A stretch of DNA of 64,000 nt from an uncultured Ectothiorhodospiraceae bacterium (GCA_913055615.1 CAJXKK010000005.1:77267-141266); one strand, 5' to 3'. Shown: positions 44,801 to 54,837, counted from the first letter of the stretch. Made by a program: numbers and translations. Notes: generated by a model from the sequence alone, not told the origin.

Positions 44801-47137
44801 CTAACCGCTCTCAGTATCGCGAGCGTCCGAAAAGCGGTGGTCGAGCATCCTGATGACCTCATCCGGCGGTACGGCGGCACTCACCAGAAAACCCTGACCG
44901 ATCGAGCAACCGATTTCGAGCAGTTTGCGGCGCTGCCCGTTTGTCTCGACCCCCTCGGCGACGGTGCGACGCCCGATGTTTTCCGCGAGTCGCTGGATCG
45001 TGTGCGCGATGGCCGCCTGACGGCCAGCGCCTTCCAGTCCGGCGACGAAACTCTGGTCGATCTTCAGGGTATTGATCGGCATCTCCTGCAGCCGGCTCAA
45101 AGACGAATACCCCGTACCAAAATCGTCGATGGCGATCCGGAAACCCCGCTCGTTCAGTGTCTCGATCGTCCTGATGCTCTCATCGCCACCCTGCATGAGA
45201 TCGCTCTCGGTCACCTCGAGTTCGATCCGCGCGGGGTCATAGGCGCTACTGATCGCCGTCATCGTCCGGCGAATCGCCTCTTTCTCCTGCAGTTGCCGGA
45301 TGGAGGCATTCACCGACATCATCAGGTCGTGACCGTCGGCCAGCCAGGCGAGTCGCTGCTCGATCGCGGTGCGCAGCACCCATTCACCAAGGGGCACGAT
45401 CAGACCGCTCTCCTCGGCCACGGGGATGAACTCCGCCGGCGAGAGTTGGCTGCCGTCGCTCTGCGGCCACCGTATGAGCGCCTCTACACCCTCGATGGCC
45501 CCGGAATCCAGGTTGAACTGCGGCTGGTAGTGGAGCCGGAATTCACCGGTTTCCAGCGCGTCCCGGAGTCGGGCCTCCATGGACAGGCGCTGATAGCGCT
45601 GTTGCGGGATCAGTTCCGAGTAGGTACAGACATGGCCCTGCATTTTCTTGGCCGTGTACATCGCGGCGTCAGCGCGGTCGATCAGTTCGTCCGCAGTCGT
45701 GGCATGCTCGGGATAGAAGCTGATGCCGATACTGGCTTCCACGTTGTGTGCCGTACCGTCTACGATAACGGGATCGCGTAGACGGGTGGCGATACGCTCG
45801 GCCAGCGCGCGGCCCGCGGCTTTGACCGTATCGGCCCCCAATGCGGGTTGCCCCCGCTCGGTGGATCGGGGCGAATCCGCCATGACGACGATGAATTCAT
45901 CGCCGCCCTGCCGGGCCACCAGGTCTTCCGGGCGGACGAGTTGCTGCAGACGTCCAGCGATCTGTTGCAGCACCATGTCGCCGACGCCGTGGCCGAGGGC
46001 GTCATTGATGATCTTGAACCGATCAAGGTCGACAAACAGAACAGCGCCTTTTTGATTCGTCCCGCCCTCGCTGAGGAGACTATCGAGCCGTTCCGCTAGC
46101 GCATTGCGGTTGTACAGACCGGTCAGGGGATCGTTGTAAGCGAGATCGTGGATCGCCTCGTTGGTCCGATCACGCTCCTCCGCGACCCGCAGTGCGTTCA
46201 ACCCGAACGCGGTATTGGTGGCCAGGCGCATGAGGAGTTCACGCTCGTTGTCATGAAACGTATCCTGGGTTCCCGAATAGATCGCAAGAACCCCGGGGGC
46301 ACCGCTTTCCGGTCGCAGGGGCAGAGCAATGCCGCTCGAGAGTCCCCACTGCTGGAGGCTATCCCTCAACTCCCCGAGAGAAGATTCCCGCAGGATATCC
46401 TCAACCACGATCGCGCCGCCCGTTTCCATTGCGCGCCAGGCGGGCGCTCCACCGAATCGGCTCCGGCGCAGACGGAGGCCTTCGGCATAGCCGGCCTTCT
46501 CACCGGCAGCCACTTCAATCGCGATCTCGTCATCTTCGTCCTCGCCATCGCGCCGGAATCCGGCCCAGGCGATTTCATAGTCTTCCGACTCGACAATGAC
46601 GCGACAGATTTGCCTCAGCAGCTCGCCTTCCTCGCCGGCGCGCACCAGCACCTCGTTGCCGGCATTCAGGGTGCGCAGCGCCCGGTTTGCGCCTTCCAGC
46701 TCAAGACTGACCCGCTCGTAGCGGGTATGCAGATCAAGCGCATTACGTGAAAGCGCGCGCAGGCGCAGGAGATTGTCGATCCGGGTGACCAATTCCTCGC
46801 GGGTGGTGGGAATACGCACGACGTCATCCGCCGTGACGCCGAGTTCACGCGTCATCCGTCCGGTTTCGCTGCCGCGATCGACCACAACGAGAACGGGCAG
46901 GATCACCGGCTCGACGAGTCCGCGGCAGCGCCGCAGGAACTCCCGGGATCGAACGACCTCGGCGGCATCGACGATGGCGAGGTCGAACGCGGGCTCACCG
47001 GCTTCGTCGAGGGCGATATCGCCGCCAACCACGTCGCGGTCGCCGAGAATCTCATGGATCAGCCGAGTATTGCCGCTGGACTGCAGACTGACCGCGACCC
47101 TGGGGCGATCCTTCGCCGCCCCGTCAGTCAACGCCAT
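44801..47137 (-). CDS. REC-like / GAF / GGDEF / EAL protein (c-di-GMP turnover), coupled to the KaiC-like gene
   Basis: A 778-aa protein. Residues about 10-125 look like a receiver fold without a clear phospho-acceptor pattern. A GAF-like region follows (about 165-320), then GGDEF (RQGGDEF, near 410) and EAL (GVEALIRW, near 549). The EAL metal and catalytic residues look intact (EVTES, DDFGTGYSS, LKIDQSF, AEGVET). Both cyclase and phosphodiesterase activity are therefore possible. The ATG at 47137 lies inside the last codons of the KaiC-like gene (14-bp overlap), so the two are translated together. Confidence 0.88.
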   Translation of the reverse strand: MALTDGAAKDRPRVAVSLQSSGNTRLIHEILGDRDVVGGDIALDEAGEPAFDLAIVDAAEVVRSREFLRRCRGLVEPVILPVLVVVDRGSETGRMTRELGVTADDVVRIPTTREELVTRIDNLLRLRALSRNALDLHTRYERVSLELEGANRALRTLNAGNEVLVRAGEEGELLRQICRVIVESEDYEIAWAGFRRDGEDEDDEIAIEVAAGEKAGYAEGLRLRRSRFGGAPAWRAMETGGAIVVEDILRESSLGELRDSLQQWGLSSGIALPLRPESGAPGVLAIYSGTQDTFHDNERELLMRLATNTAFGLNALRVAEERDRTNEAIHDLAYNDPLTGLYNRNALAERLDSLLSEGGTNQKGAVLFVDLDRFKIINDALGHGVGDMVLQQIAGRLQQLVRPEDLVARQGGDEFIVVMADSPRSTERGQPALGADTVKAAGRALAERIATRLRDPVIVDGTAHNVEASIGISFYPEHATTADELIDRADAAMYTAKKMQGHVCTYSELIPQQRYQRLSMEARLRDALETGEFRLHYQPQFNLDSGAIEGVEALIRWPQSDGSQLSPAEFIPVAEESGLIVPLGEWVLRTAIEQRLAWLADGHDLMMSVNASIRQLQEKEAIRRTMTAISSAYDPARIELEVTESDLMQGGDESIRTIETLNERGFRIAIDDFGTGYSSLSRLQEMPINTLKIDQSFVAGLEGAGRQAAIAHTIQRLAENIGRRTVAEGVETNGQRRKLLEIGCSIGQGFLVSAAVPPDEVIRMLDHRFSDARDTESG

Positions 47138-48596
47138 GGCCTGCGCCGGCGGGTGCGAACCTGTCGGCGCCGCCGCCAGCGCCGCCCAGCACCCCCCGCA
47201 TCGGTTCACCGACCCGAATGCCATCCTCGGTAATATCGAATGCGCGCACGCTCTTCTCGAAATCACTGGTGCGTTTTTTCAGGACACCGACGCTCTTGCG
47301 CAGTTCACCCTCGGCTTCCATATAGCGGAGCAGGATGATCGTGTCGGCCAGATAGCTGACCCCGTCGTCCGTCGCGCGCGGTTCCTGCGCGACGATCGAC
47401 TTCACCTCGTTGACCAGGATGACCGTGACACCCATGTTGACCAGGTAACGCGTGAGCTCGTGGATACGCGTTCCCATCTCTTTGCCGGGAATGGACTGGC
47501 GGTATCCCGACAGACTGTCGAGCATGACGACCCGGACGCCCCTGCGCTCGACCGCGTCGCGCACCAGCAGCGCGAACCGGTCCGGGTTGTAGCTCATGGG
47601 CTCGATGTATTCAAACGCAAGGGCACCGCTTTCGAGCATCTCCTGAATCGGCATGCCGATCCGGGCGAGCCGGTGCTCGAAGGTCGCACGCCCCTCATCG
47701 AAACCGTAGATCACGGAGCGCTCCCCCCGCTTGGCCGCCTCCTGCATAAAGTGCGCACCGAACGTCGACTTGCCGACTCCACTGGGACCGGAAAGCACCG
47801 TCACCGTGCCGCGCTCGATGCCCCCGCCGGTCAGTTTATCGACTGCCGCGATCCCCGAACCGATGGATTCCTGCGCGAAGGCCCGGTTGTGCTCCTCCGG
47901 TACGAGCCGCGGGTATATGACCATGCCGCCGTCGCCGACAGCGTAATGGTGCCCGCCTTCGAAGAAGCCGGAGCCACGCATTTTGCTGACCGTACAGACC
48001 CGTCCACCGTCGGTCCGGGTCAGTTGAATGACCCCGTCGGCGAGGAATTGCAAGTCGTCGTCACTGCCGGCGGCCCCGATCTCGGATGTAAACATCACGG
48101 TTGCGCCATTCGCGGTCAATTGGCGCAACAGCGACAGGACCTGCTTGCGGAACTGGTAGCCGTCCGGCGTCAGGTAGCGCAGCTGCGTGAGCGAATCGAT
48201 AAACACGCGTTGCGGGGCATGGTTTCGGGCGTATTCGACAATGCGATCATGGACCGTGCCACCCTCGACTTCCCAGCTCTCGAGCAGATTGTAGGCCTGC
48301 TCGGAGCCCCCCTCTGCATCGACCGGGGATGCGTCGAGTATCGGCACGACGTCCAGTGGGAGACCGCTACGGTGAGCGTTGTCGCGCAATTGCTCCGCTG
48401 TCTCACCGAGGGTGACGAACAGATTGTTCGCCGGCTCGCCGACGCGCAGGAAATGCACGCCGAGCGTGGTCTTGCCCGAGCCCGGCCCGCCGCGAACCAG
48501 GTAATTCCGCCCGGCGATGAGGCCCCCATGCAGAATCTCATCGAGACCAGGCACACCGGTGCTCGCGCGCGCCTCCACCGCACCTTGATCGCTCAT
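47124..48596 (-). CDS. KaiC-like double-RecA ATPase
   Basis: A 490-aa protein with two KaiC-type RecA domains: Walker A GGPGSGKT (36-43) with FIDSLTQLR (132-140), and GPSGVGKS (270-277) with MLDSLSGYR. Acidic catalytic residues follow each (GETAEQ, FDEGRATFE). No kaiA or kaiB is in the window, so this is a KaiC homologue used in signalling rather than a full clock. The start is ATG with GGAGG. It overlaps the c-di-GMP gene downstream, which suggests that the ATPase controls second-messenger output. Confidence 0.88.
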   Translation of the reverse strand: MSDQGAVEARASTGVPGLDEILHGGLIAGRNYLVRGGPGSGKTTLGVHFLRVGEPANNLFVTLGETAEQLRDNAHRSGLPLDVVPILDASPVDAEGGSEQAYNLLESWEVEGGTVHDRIVEYARNHAPQRVFIDSLTQLRYLTPDGYQFRKQVLSLLRQLTANGATVMFTSEIGAAGSDDDLQFLADGVIQLTRTDGGRVCTVSKMRGSGFFEGGHHYAVGDGGMVIYPRLVPEEHNRAFAQESIGSGIAAVDKLTGGGIERGTVTVLSGPSGVGKSTFGAHFMQEAAKRGERSVIYGFDEGRATFEHRLARIGMPIQEMLESGALAFEYIEPMSYNPDRFALLVRDAVERRGVRVVMLDSLSGYRQSIPGKEMGTRIHELTRYLVNMGVTVILVNEVKSIVAQEPRATDDGVSYLADTIILLRYMEAEGELRKSVGVLKKRTSDFEKSVRAFDITEDGIRVGEPMRGVLGGAGGGADRFAPAGAGHGVD

Positions 48597-48805
48597 TACA
48601 CGCCTCCATAATCGGCTGCATCACAATACCTCTGATCGAAGCGGGCATGGAAGGCCATGCAGCGGACTTCCTATTGTTGACCGTGCGGACTACCCTGAAG
48701 CAACGATGTGCTCGCGATGCGCGGCTGTCCGCCCGGTCGCGCTTCACAACAACAGCCGGACACACACATTTGAGCAATACGCCTCACGCCGAGACCACCG
48801 CCACG

Positions 48806-49696
48806 ATGACCGAATACGCCGACTGGTCGGCGATTTTCCGCTCCGCCATCGAATCCGCCTATGACGCCGTGCTGATCACGGATGCCGAGCTCGATTTGCC
48901 CGGCCCGCGCGTTCTCTACGTTAATGCCGCGTTCACGGAGATGACGGGATGGCCCGCAGAGGAGATCATCGGCCGCACACCACGCGTGCTGCAGGGCGCA
49001 GAGACCAACCCGCAGGTGCTGCGACGTCTGCGCGAGGCGCTCGAAGCAGGCCGCAGCTTCGATGCACGCGCCATCAACTACCGTTATGACGGTACGGCCT
49101 TCCACCTCGAGTGGCGCACCGCGCCCATACGCGACGCCCGCGGCCGCATCACGCACTACATGTCCATCCAGCGCGACGTGACGGCCGAGCAGCGCCTCAT
49201 GGGCCGGCTCCAGCAGCTGGCCGATTTCGATGATCTCACGGCCGTGCACACGCGCCACCCCGCCGAGAACACGCTGAAGGTGGAGATCAAACGCGCCGAG
49301 CGCCATGGCGTCCCCCTGACCGTAATCATGCTCGATATCGACCACTTCAAGGCGGTGAACGACAAACACGGTCACGCCTGCGGTGACGATGTCCTCCAGC
49401 AGATGACACGGCTGATCTCGGGGCGGCTGCGAGAGAGTGATCTGCTGGCGCGCTGGGGTGGCGAGGAATTCCTGGCCGTGCTGCCGCACACGGCGATCGA
49501 GGGCGCCCGCGAGGCGGCCGAGGCAATCCGCGGCCTGGTCGAGCAGGCCGTGTTCATCGACGAGATCGGTATCACGCTCAGCCTCGGCGTCGCCGCTCAT
49601 ATGCCTGGCGACACCCCCGGGTCCCTCGTCAAGCGCGCCGACGACGCCCTCTACGCCGCCAAAGCGGCCGGGCGCAATCGGGTGGTGACGCGCTGA
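48806..49696 (+). CDS. PAS-GGDEF diguanylate cyclase
   Basis: A 296-aa protein; the ATG at 48806 is preferred over a longer frame from 48647. The PAS domain is LOV-like (VLYVNAAFTEMTGW, GRTPRVLQG, ITHYMSIQRDVT), but the LOV cysteine (NCRFLQ) is replaced, so flavin photochemistry is unlikely. The GGDEF domain has an intact WGGEEF (about residue 220). The upstream substrate-binding DxLTGLxNR reads DDLTAVHTR, missing the usual Gly and Asn. It is divergent from the KaiC-like gene. Confidence 0.85.
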   Translation: MTEYADWSAIFRSAIESAYDAVLITDAELDLPGPRVLYVNAAFTEMTGWPAEEIIGRTPRVLQGAETNPQVLRRLREALEAGRSFDARAINYRYDGTAFHLEWRTAPIRDARGRITHYMSIQRDVTAEQRLMGRLQQLADFDDLTAVHTRHPAENTLKVEIKRAERHGVPLTVIMLDIDHFKAVNDKHGHACGDDVLQQMTRLISGRLRESDLLARWGGEEFLAVLPHTAIEGAREAAEAIRGLVEQAVFIDEIGITLSLGVAAHMPGDTPGSLVKRADDALYAAKAAGRNRVVTR

Positions 49697-49798
49697 TGCG
49701 CCATGCGCGCCGACCCTGGTCGCGAAATCCCACTGATTGCGTACATCGGCCCGACCCGTACCCCGGCACCCCGTGTGGCTCTTTCGGAGCCTCGGACG

Positions 49799-51880
49799 TT
49801 ACCGCCACATATCGCGCATGGTCGACTTGAGGTCGAGCGCGGCCCCCGTTGCGGCTGACTCCGTCTCCGCGCGCATCCCGCCTTCGGCACGCCGTTCGAA
49901 GTGCTCATTGATCGATTCGGGCAGGAACCGGCTGACGACGGCGGTGACCCAGGCGTCACCGTGGCGGCGCTGGCCCGTGCGGTAGAAGCGGTGCGGGACC
50001 AGCAGGTGCAGGTGATCGCGCGCCCGCGTCAGGGCGACGTACAGCAGGCGGCGTTCCTCCTCGATCCCCTCGTCCGAGCCCGTGGCCATGTCCGATGGAA
50101 TGCAGCCGTCGACGACGTTCATCAGGTAGACAGCGTCGTATTCCTGGCCCTTCGCCGAGTGGATCGTGGACAGGATGAGGTAATCATCGTCGATCAGCGG
50201 CGCTCCGGCCTCGTCGCTTGCCACCTCGGGCGGGTCGAGGGCGACCTCGCTCAGGAAGCGGCCGCGGTTCGGGTAGGTCTGGGCGATGCGCTCGAACTGC
50301 TCGAGGTCGCGTTCGCGCGGCTGCGGGTTGTCGTACAGGCGTTCGACATGGCGGGCGTACCAGCGCCGCACCAGGTTGGGCTGCGTACTCCAGTCGGTTT
50401 GGGCGTCCGTCAGCGCGGTCATCAGGTCCGCCAGTACAGCGACCTCCTCACGTGCATTGGCCGGTGCCCGGAAGCGCCGCAGGGCATCGCCCAGTGGCCC
50501 ACCGCGCTCGACTTCCGCCAGCGCCCGGCGGGCGTTGCCCGGACCTATGCCCGGCAGGATCTGCAGCGCGCGGAACGCGGCCACCTGGTCGCGCGGGTTC
50601 TCCGCCCAGCGCAGGACGGCCACCGTGTCCTTGACGTGCGCGGCCTCGAGGAACTTGAGCCCGCCGTACTTCACGAAGGGGATATTGCGGCGCGTGAGTT
50701 CGATCTCGAGCGACCCGGAGTGCCAGCCGGCGCGCATCAGCACGGCCTGGCGCTTGAGGTCGACACCCTCCTCGCGCCGGGCGAGCACTTCGCGGACGAT
50801 GTGGTCGACCTGGGCGCGGTCGTCTTCGACCGTAAGCAGCATCGGCCGACCACCGCCCGGGCGTTGCGACCAGAGTTCCTTTTCGTAGCGTCGCGGCGAG
50901 CGCGCGATGACGGCGTTAGCCGCCGCCAGGATCGGCTGCGTGGAACGATAATTCTCCTCCAGGCGCACGACCTCCACGGCCCGCGGGAAGCGCGAGGGGA
51001 ACTGCAGGATGTTCTCGATCGTCGCGGCGCGGAAGGCGTAGATCGACTGCGCGTCGTCGCCGACGGAGGTCAGCCCCGCACCGGACGGAGCGAGGCCGAG
51101 GAGGATGTCCTCCTGCACGGCGTTCGTGTCCTGGTATTCGTCGACCAGGATGTGATCGAAGCGCCGCCGCATGTCCTCCGCGATCTGCGGTGCACGCAGG
51201 GCCTCGGCCCAGTAGAGCAGCAGGTCGTCATAATCGAGCAGGTCGCGCTGCTGCTTCGCGTCGACGTAGCCGGCGAACAGGCGCCTGAGGTCATCCTTGT
51301 AGTCGCCGTACTGGGGAAACTGCCGCTTGAGCACCTGTTCGAGGGGCAGGCGTGCGTTGACCGCCAGCGAGTAGATGGACAGGCAGGCCCCCTTGCGCGG
51401 GAAGCGCCGCCCGCCCTGCCCGAGTTTGAGGTCGCTGCGCACGATGTCGATCAGGTCCTCGGCGTCCGAGCGGTCGAGTACCGTGAAGTCCGGCGACAGG
51501 CCGAGTTGCCGGGCGTGCAGGCGCAGCAGGCGCTGGCCGGTCGCGTGGAAGGTACCGGACCAATCGAGTTCGACCTCGCCCGCGCTGCCGGAAGCGGTGG
51601 CGTCGGCGATCAGGGCCTGCGCGCGGCGCGTCATCTCGCGGGCCGCGCGGCGCGTGAAGGTGAGCAGAAGGATGCGGCGCGGGTCGGCGCCGTTGAGGAT
51701 CAGGTTCGCCACGCGGGCGGTCAGCGTGCGCGTCTTGCCCGAGCCGGCACCGGCGATCACCAGCAGCGGACCTGGCGACGCGCCGGCGCGCAGCGAATCC
51801 ATGCCGTACTCGACCGCTGCGCGCTGGGCAGCGTTCAGCGTGGCAAAGGGGTCGCGGGTGCGGGCGGAGGCCTCGGACAT
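49799..51880 (-). CDS. UvrD/Rep-family superfamily 1 helicase
   Basis: A 693-aa 3'-5' DNA helicase. The motifs are IAGAGSGKTRTL (I), LLTFTRRAAREM (Ia), HILVDEYQDTN (II), GDDAQSIYAFRAA (III), LEENYRS (IV), STIHSAKGQEYDAVYL (V) and LLYVALTRA (VI). At under 700 aa it is shorter than typical UvrD (about 720) and is a separate paralogue group. The ATG at 51880 gives a normal N-terminus; earlier residues are unconserved. It stands alone, so its partner pathway is not shown. Confidence 0.92.
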   Translation of the reverse strand: MSEASARTRDPFATLNAAQRAAVEYGMDSLRAGASPGPLLVIAGAGSGKTRTLTARVANLILNGADPRRILLLTFTRRAAREMTRRAQALIADATASGSAGEVELDWSGTFHATGQRLLRLHARQLGLSPDFTVLDRSDAEDLIDIVRSDLKLGQGGRRFPRKGACLSIYSLAVNARLPLEQVLKRQFPQYGDYKDDLRRLFAGYVDAKQQRDLLDYDDLLLYWAEALRAPQIAEDMRRRFDHILVDEYQDTNAVQEDILLGLAPSGAGLTSVGDDAQSIYAFRAATIENILQFPSRFPRAVEVVRLEENYRSTQPILAAANAVIARSPRRYEKELWSQRPGGGRPMLLTVEDDRAQVDHIVREVLARREEGVDLKRQAVLMRAGWHSGSLEIELTRRNIPFVKYGGLKFLEAAHVKDTVAVLRWAENPRDQVAAFRALQILPGIGPGNARRALAEVERGGPLGDALRRFRAPANAREEVAVLADLMTALTDAQTDWSTQPNLVRRWYARHVERLYDNPQPRERDLEQFERIAQTYPNRGRFLSEVALDPPEVASDEAGAPLIDDDYLILSTIHSAKGQEYDAVYLMNVVDGCIPSDMATGSDEGIEEERRLLYVALTRARDHLHLLVPHRFYRTGQRRHGDAWVTAVVSRFLPESINEHFERRAEGGMRAETESAATGAALDLKSTMRDMWR

Positions 51881-52016
51881 GATCCCGGCACGATAGGTGA
51901 TGTCGACCGCCCTTGCCAGCGCCGTGTGGGCAATCGGCATCCCGCGGACCTGCCCCCCCGAAGCGCTGCTGCGAGGGCGCGGGCCTCGATCAGGGCCCGC
52001 GCTATTGCCCCGAACG

Positions 52017-52564
52017 TCAGTCGATGACCTCCGATACCCGATCATCGTCGAACCGCACCAAACGCGTGTCGTTGCCGCTCTTCCAGAAACGCCACTGGTC
52101 CATGCGGATGGATGGTGTTTCGTGGGCGGGCGGGAAACGGCGGGCGATGAGGACGGCGTCCTTGCTCATGCTGCGTTCGATCTCACCGGATTCGATCGCT
52201 TCGCGTTCGTCGGCGCGGAACGCATCGAGATCCTGGCGCTGGTCCGCGAAGTAACGATGGAATATGACCTCGATCTCCTGGTCGGTGTACTTGCGGATAT
52301 TGATGATCCTGAAGCGTTCGCCGGTTTCGGGGACGGAGACCTTGATCACGCGTTCGTTGGTGTCGCCGATGCGCACGCGGGTGTTGGCCGGAAGCATGAA
52401 GTCGACGCGGTAGTTGGTGGTCTCGTGCACACCATCGGTGACCCAGAGATTGCGCTGGGTGTAGAAGGTCTCGCCCTCGAATTCGCGTATGAGGCTGAAG
52501 GCGCAGGCGGTCAGGAGCAGGCAGGTCGCGGCGAGCCACAGGATTTTCGTGTACGTGGGGTCAT
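52017..52564 (-). pseudogene. putative lipoprotein with a 1-base disruption just after its start
   Basis: An intact frame from 52553 down to 52017 encodes a lipoprotein (hydrophobic stretch, LLLTAC lipobox, then about 160 residues containing TFYTQRNLWVTDG and RVRIGDTNERVIKV). It has no ATG, GTG or TTG before the lipobox. An ATG at 52564 with AGGGGA upstream reads into the lipoprotein frame only if the C4 run (52557-52560 on the plus strand as GGGG) had one more base. So it is either a recent frameshift, a sequencing error, or a start at a rare codon. An internal GTG at 52430 would skip the signal peptide. Function unknown. Confidence 0.55.
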
Positions 52565-52751
52565 CCGTTTCCCCTTTTGTTATTGGCGTTATGTGGCCCT
52601 GGGAAGGCGGTGCGACCCCCCGCCAAGGCGCAAGCCGCGCGCGTCAGCGGGCGGCGCCTCATGTTACCGGATCGGGGCCGCCGTTCCAGGACGGGACGGT
52701 GACGGCCCGGTTACGGTAGAGTCTGCACGCGGTGGATTCGGAGGAGTATGC

Positions 52752-53222
52752 GTGGCAAACCGTGAGCAGTTCCGGCTCGGCGTCGAGATTCGATTCGAGG
52801 CCGACAACCCCGCGGTCGATGCGATCCTGATGGTGATCGAGGACGGATTCGGCCGTGAGGCGGTGAGTCGCTCGGCGGCGGATGAGCATGGTGTCGCCCG
52901 GGCGACGATCCGGTTCGAGTCGCCGAGCGTGGATGCGCGCCGAGTGAACTGGCTTCACCGGCAACTGGCGACGCTGGCGAAGTACCTGCTGGGCCCCGCG
53001 GACGTGGAGTGCGAGGACGCCGAGGGCCGCGAGGCCTCCTACCGGCTGGATCCGGCCGCACCGGCACCGACGCGCAACCCGGACCTGGATCCGGAGTTGG
53101 AGTCGAAGTCGGGAGAGACGCGCCCGGAAACAGCCGATGCATCCACCCACGAGGCGGACTCCGGGATATCGGAGGACGGGCTCGTGGATACCACCGCGTC
53201 GGACGACAGGAACCATGGCTGA
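52752..53222 (+). CDS. acidic hypothetical protein
   Basis: A 156-aa protein starting at a GTG (GGAGGAG 5 bp before). Residues 1-105 are an alpha/beta domain (LGVEIRFEADNPAVDAILMV, VNWLHRQLATLAKYLLGP). Residues 106-156 are a disordered acidic tail rich in Asp, Glu and Ser. The family is not recognised. It overlaps the next small gene by 8 bp, so the two are coupled. Confidence 0.6.
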   Translation: MANREQFRLGVEIRFEADNPAVDAILMVIEDGFGREAVSRSAADEHGVARATIRFESPSVDARRVNWLHRQLATLAKYLLGPADVECEDAEGREASYRLDPAAPAPTRNPDLDPELESKSGETRPETADASTHEADSGISEDGLVDTTASDDRNHG

Positions 53223-53379
53223 CGAAGACCCCGAGAAGGCGCAGGCCCGGCGACGGGTGTTCTATCGTGTGGGCCGCGCCGCCGGAAAACAGTTCCGCAA
53301 GGGCGGTGCCGGGCGCCAGGTGGCACGGCGGATCGGCGGATCGGTACTGAAACGCGGCCTGTGGAAGTTCCTGCGATAG
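53215..53379 (+). CDS. small basic hypothetical protein
   Basis: 54 aa, beginning MADEDPEKAQARRRVFYRVG. Strongly basic (Arg and Lys about 30%) and predicted helical; it may bind nucleic acid or its acidic upstream partner. The ATG lies in the last codons of the preceding gene. It is small but supported by the overlap. Confidence 0.5.
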   Translation: MADEDPEKAQARRRVFYRVGRAAGKQFRKGGAGRQVARRIGGSVLKRGLWKFLR

Positions 53380-53412
53380 CCGCGGAAATCTCCGCGTCCT
53401 GCACCGCGATGC

Positions 53413-54837
53413 TCAATACGTACGGTAAAGCGCGGGATTTCCCCCATCCAGCGCGGCCGGACTGTGGTCCAGTTCCACCGCCTTCGCAATCTGCAGCACC
53501 TGCTGGTCGGCAAACCGCCGGCCTACGATCTGCAGGCCGACCGGCAGGCCTTGCGCGGTCCCGACCGGGACCGAGATCGCCGGGCACTGCGGGACAAGGT
53601 TGAACGGGCAGCACATATCCAGGCCGGCGAAGCGGCCATCGGGGAGATCGACTTCGAAATCCTTGTCGGCGGTATCGAGGCCCGGGGCGATATTCGCGCA
53701 GGTCGGCGTGAGCAACGCATCGTGCTCAGCGAGGATCGCGCGTAGTTGCTGCCAGAGCCGCGTTCTGTAGTTCTCGATGCGCTTGAAGTCGATGGCGCCC
53801 ATGTCGCGCGCGCCTTCGATCAAGGCGACTACATTCGGGTCCATCCGGTCGCGGAATTCCGCGAGACGGTCACCCCACGCGGCAGCGAGCGTGACGCCCC
53901 AGATCTCCAGCCATGTGTCGTTGATCTTCCGTGACCACGGTGGATCGACGCGCTCGACACGGGCACCGCGTCGAGCGAGTGATTCCGCAGCGGACTCGAC
54001 GCGGGCGGCGATCTCAGGATCGACGGCGTAGTAACCGAGATCGGTCGACAGCGCGAATCGCAGCCCCTCGGCCGACGCCTGGACGGGGACCTCGATCGGC
54101 TCGGGGTTCGGCTGCGACTGGATGTCCGCATCATCAGGTCCCTGCGTGACCGACAGGAACAGCGCGGCATCATCGACGCAACTGGCCAAGGGCCCGAAAT
54201 GCGAGATGTTGTCGAACACGCTCGGCAGGATATCCATCGGGATGCGGCCAAGACTCGGCTTCATTCCGACCACCCCCGACAGGGCGGCCGGGATCCGCAC
54301 GGACCCGCCCATGTCCGTGCCTTCAGCCAGCGGCACACAGCCAGTGGCAACGGCGCAGCCGGAGCCGCCGGATGAGCCGCCAGGGGTACGTTCCGGATCA
54401 TGCGGATTGCGCGTGACGCCCCAGCGCGGGCTGTGCGTGTAACTCGAGTAGGCGAACTCGGGCGTGGTCGTTTTACCGATAATGACCGCACCGGCGGCCT
54501 TCAGACGCTGGACGATGACCGGATCGGCATCCGGGACGTGATCGCCCGTACTCCAGGATCCACGCGTGGTCAGGTGACCGCGTGTCGGCGTGAAGTCCTT
54601 GATCGCGACGGGGACGCCCTCCAGCGGCCCGGCGTGGCCCGCGGCTGCACGGGCATCCGAATCGGTAGCGGCGGCGCGGGCCCCCTCATGGTCCACGAGC
54701 ATAAAGGGGTTGAGCCCACCGATCTCCGTGGAGCGGGCGAGCGCTCGTTTCACCAGTGCCGAAGGCCGCAACGTTCCCGCCCGCACCCGGGCGGCCATCG
54801 CCACCGCACTGCGCGCAGCGTTATTGTTTTTCACCAT
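53413..54837 (-). CDS. amidase (amidase-signature family)
   Basis: A 474-aa hydrolase of carboxamides. The Ser-cisSer-Lys triad lies in VAIKDF (Lys about 80), GGSSGG (about 154-159) and TDMGGSVRIPA (nucleophile Ser about 179). The domain start LEGVPVAIKDF is typical. The ATG at 54837 avoids a short unconserved extension from 54879. It is a general amidase or aspartyl/glutamyl-amidotransferase A-like protein, not GatA itself, because gatB and gatC are absent. The substrate is unknown. Confidence 0.88.
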   Translation of the reverse strand: MVKNNNAARSAVAMAARVRAGTLRPSALVKRALARSTEIGGLNPFMLVDHEGARAAATDSDARAAAGHAGPLEGVPVAIKDFTPTRGHLTTRGSWSTGDHVPDADPVIVQRLKAAGAVIIGKTTTPEFAYSSYTHSPRWGVTRNPHDPERTPGGSSGGSGCAVATGCVPLAEGTDMGGSVRIPAALSGVVGMKPSLGRIPMDILPSVFDNISHFGPLASCVDDAALFLSVTQGPDDADIQSQPNPEPIEVPVQASAEGLRFALSTDLGYYAVDPEIAARVESAAESLARRGARVERVDPPWSRKINDTWLEIWGVTLAAAWGDRLAEFRDRMDPNVVALIEGARDMGAIDFKRIENYRTRLWQQLRAILAEHDALLTPTCANIAPGLDTADKDFEVDLPDGRFAGLDMCCPFNLVPQCPAISVPVGTAQGLPVGLQIVGRRFADQQVLQIAKAVELDHSPAALDGGNPALYRTY

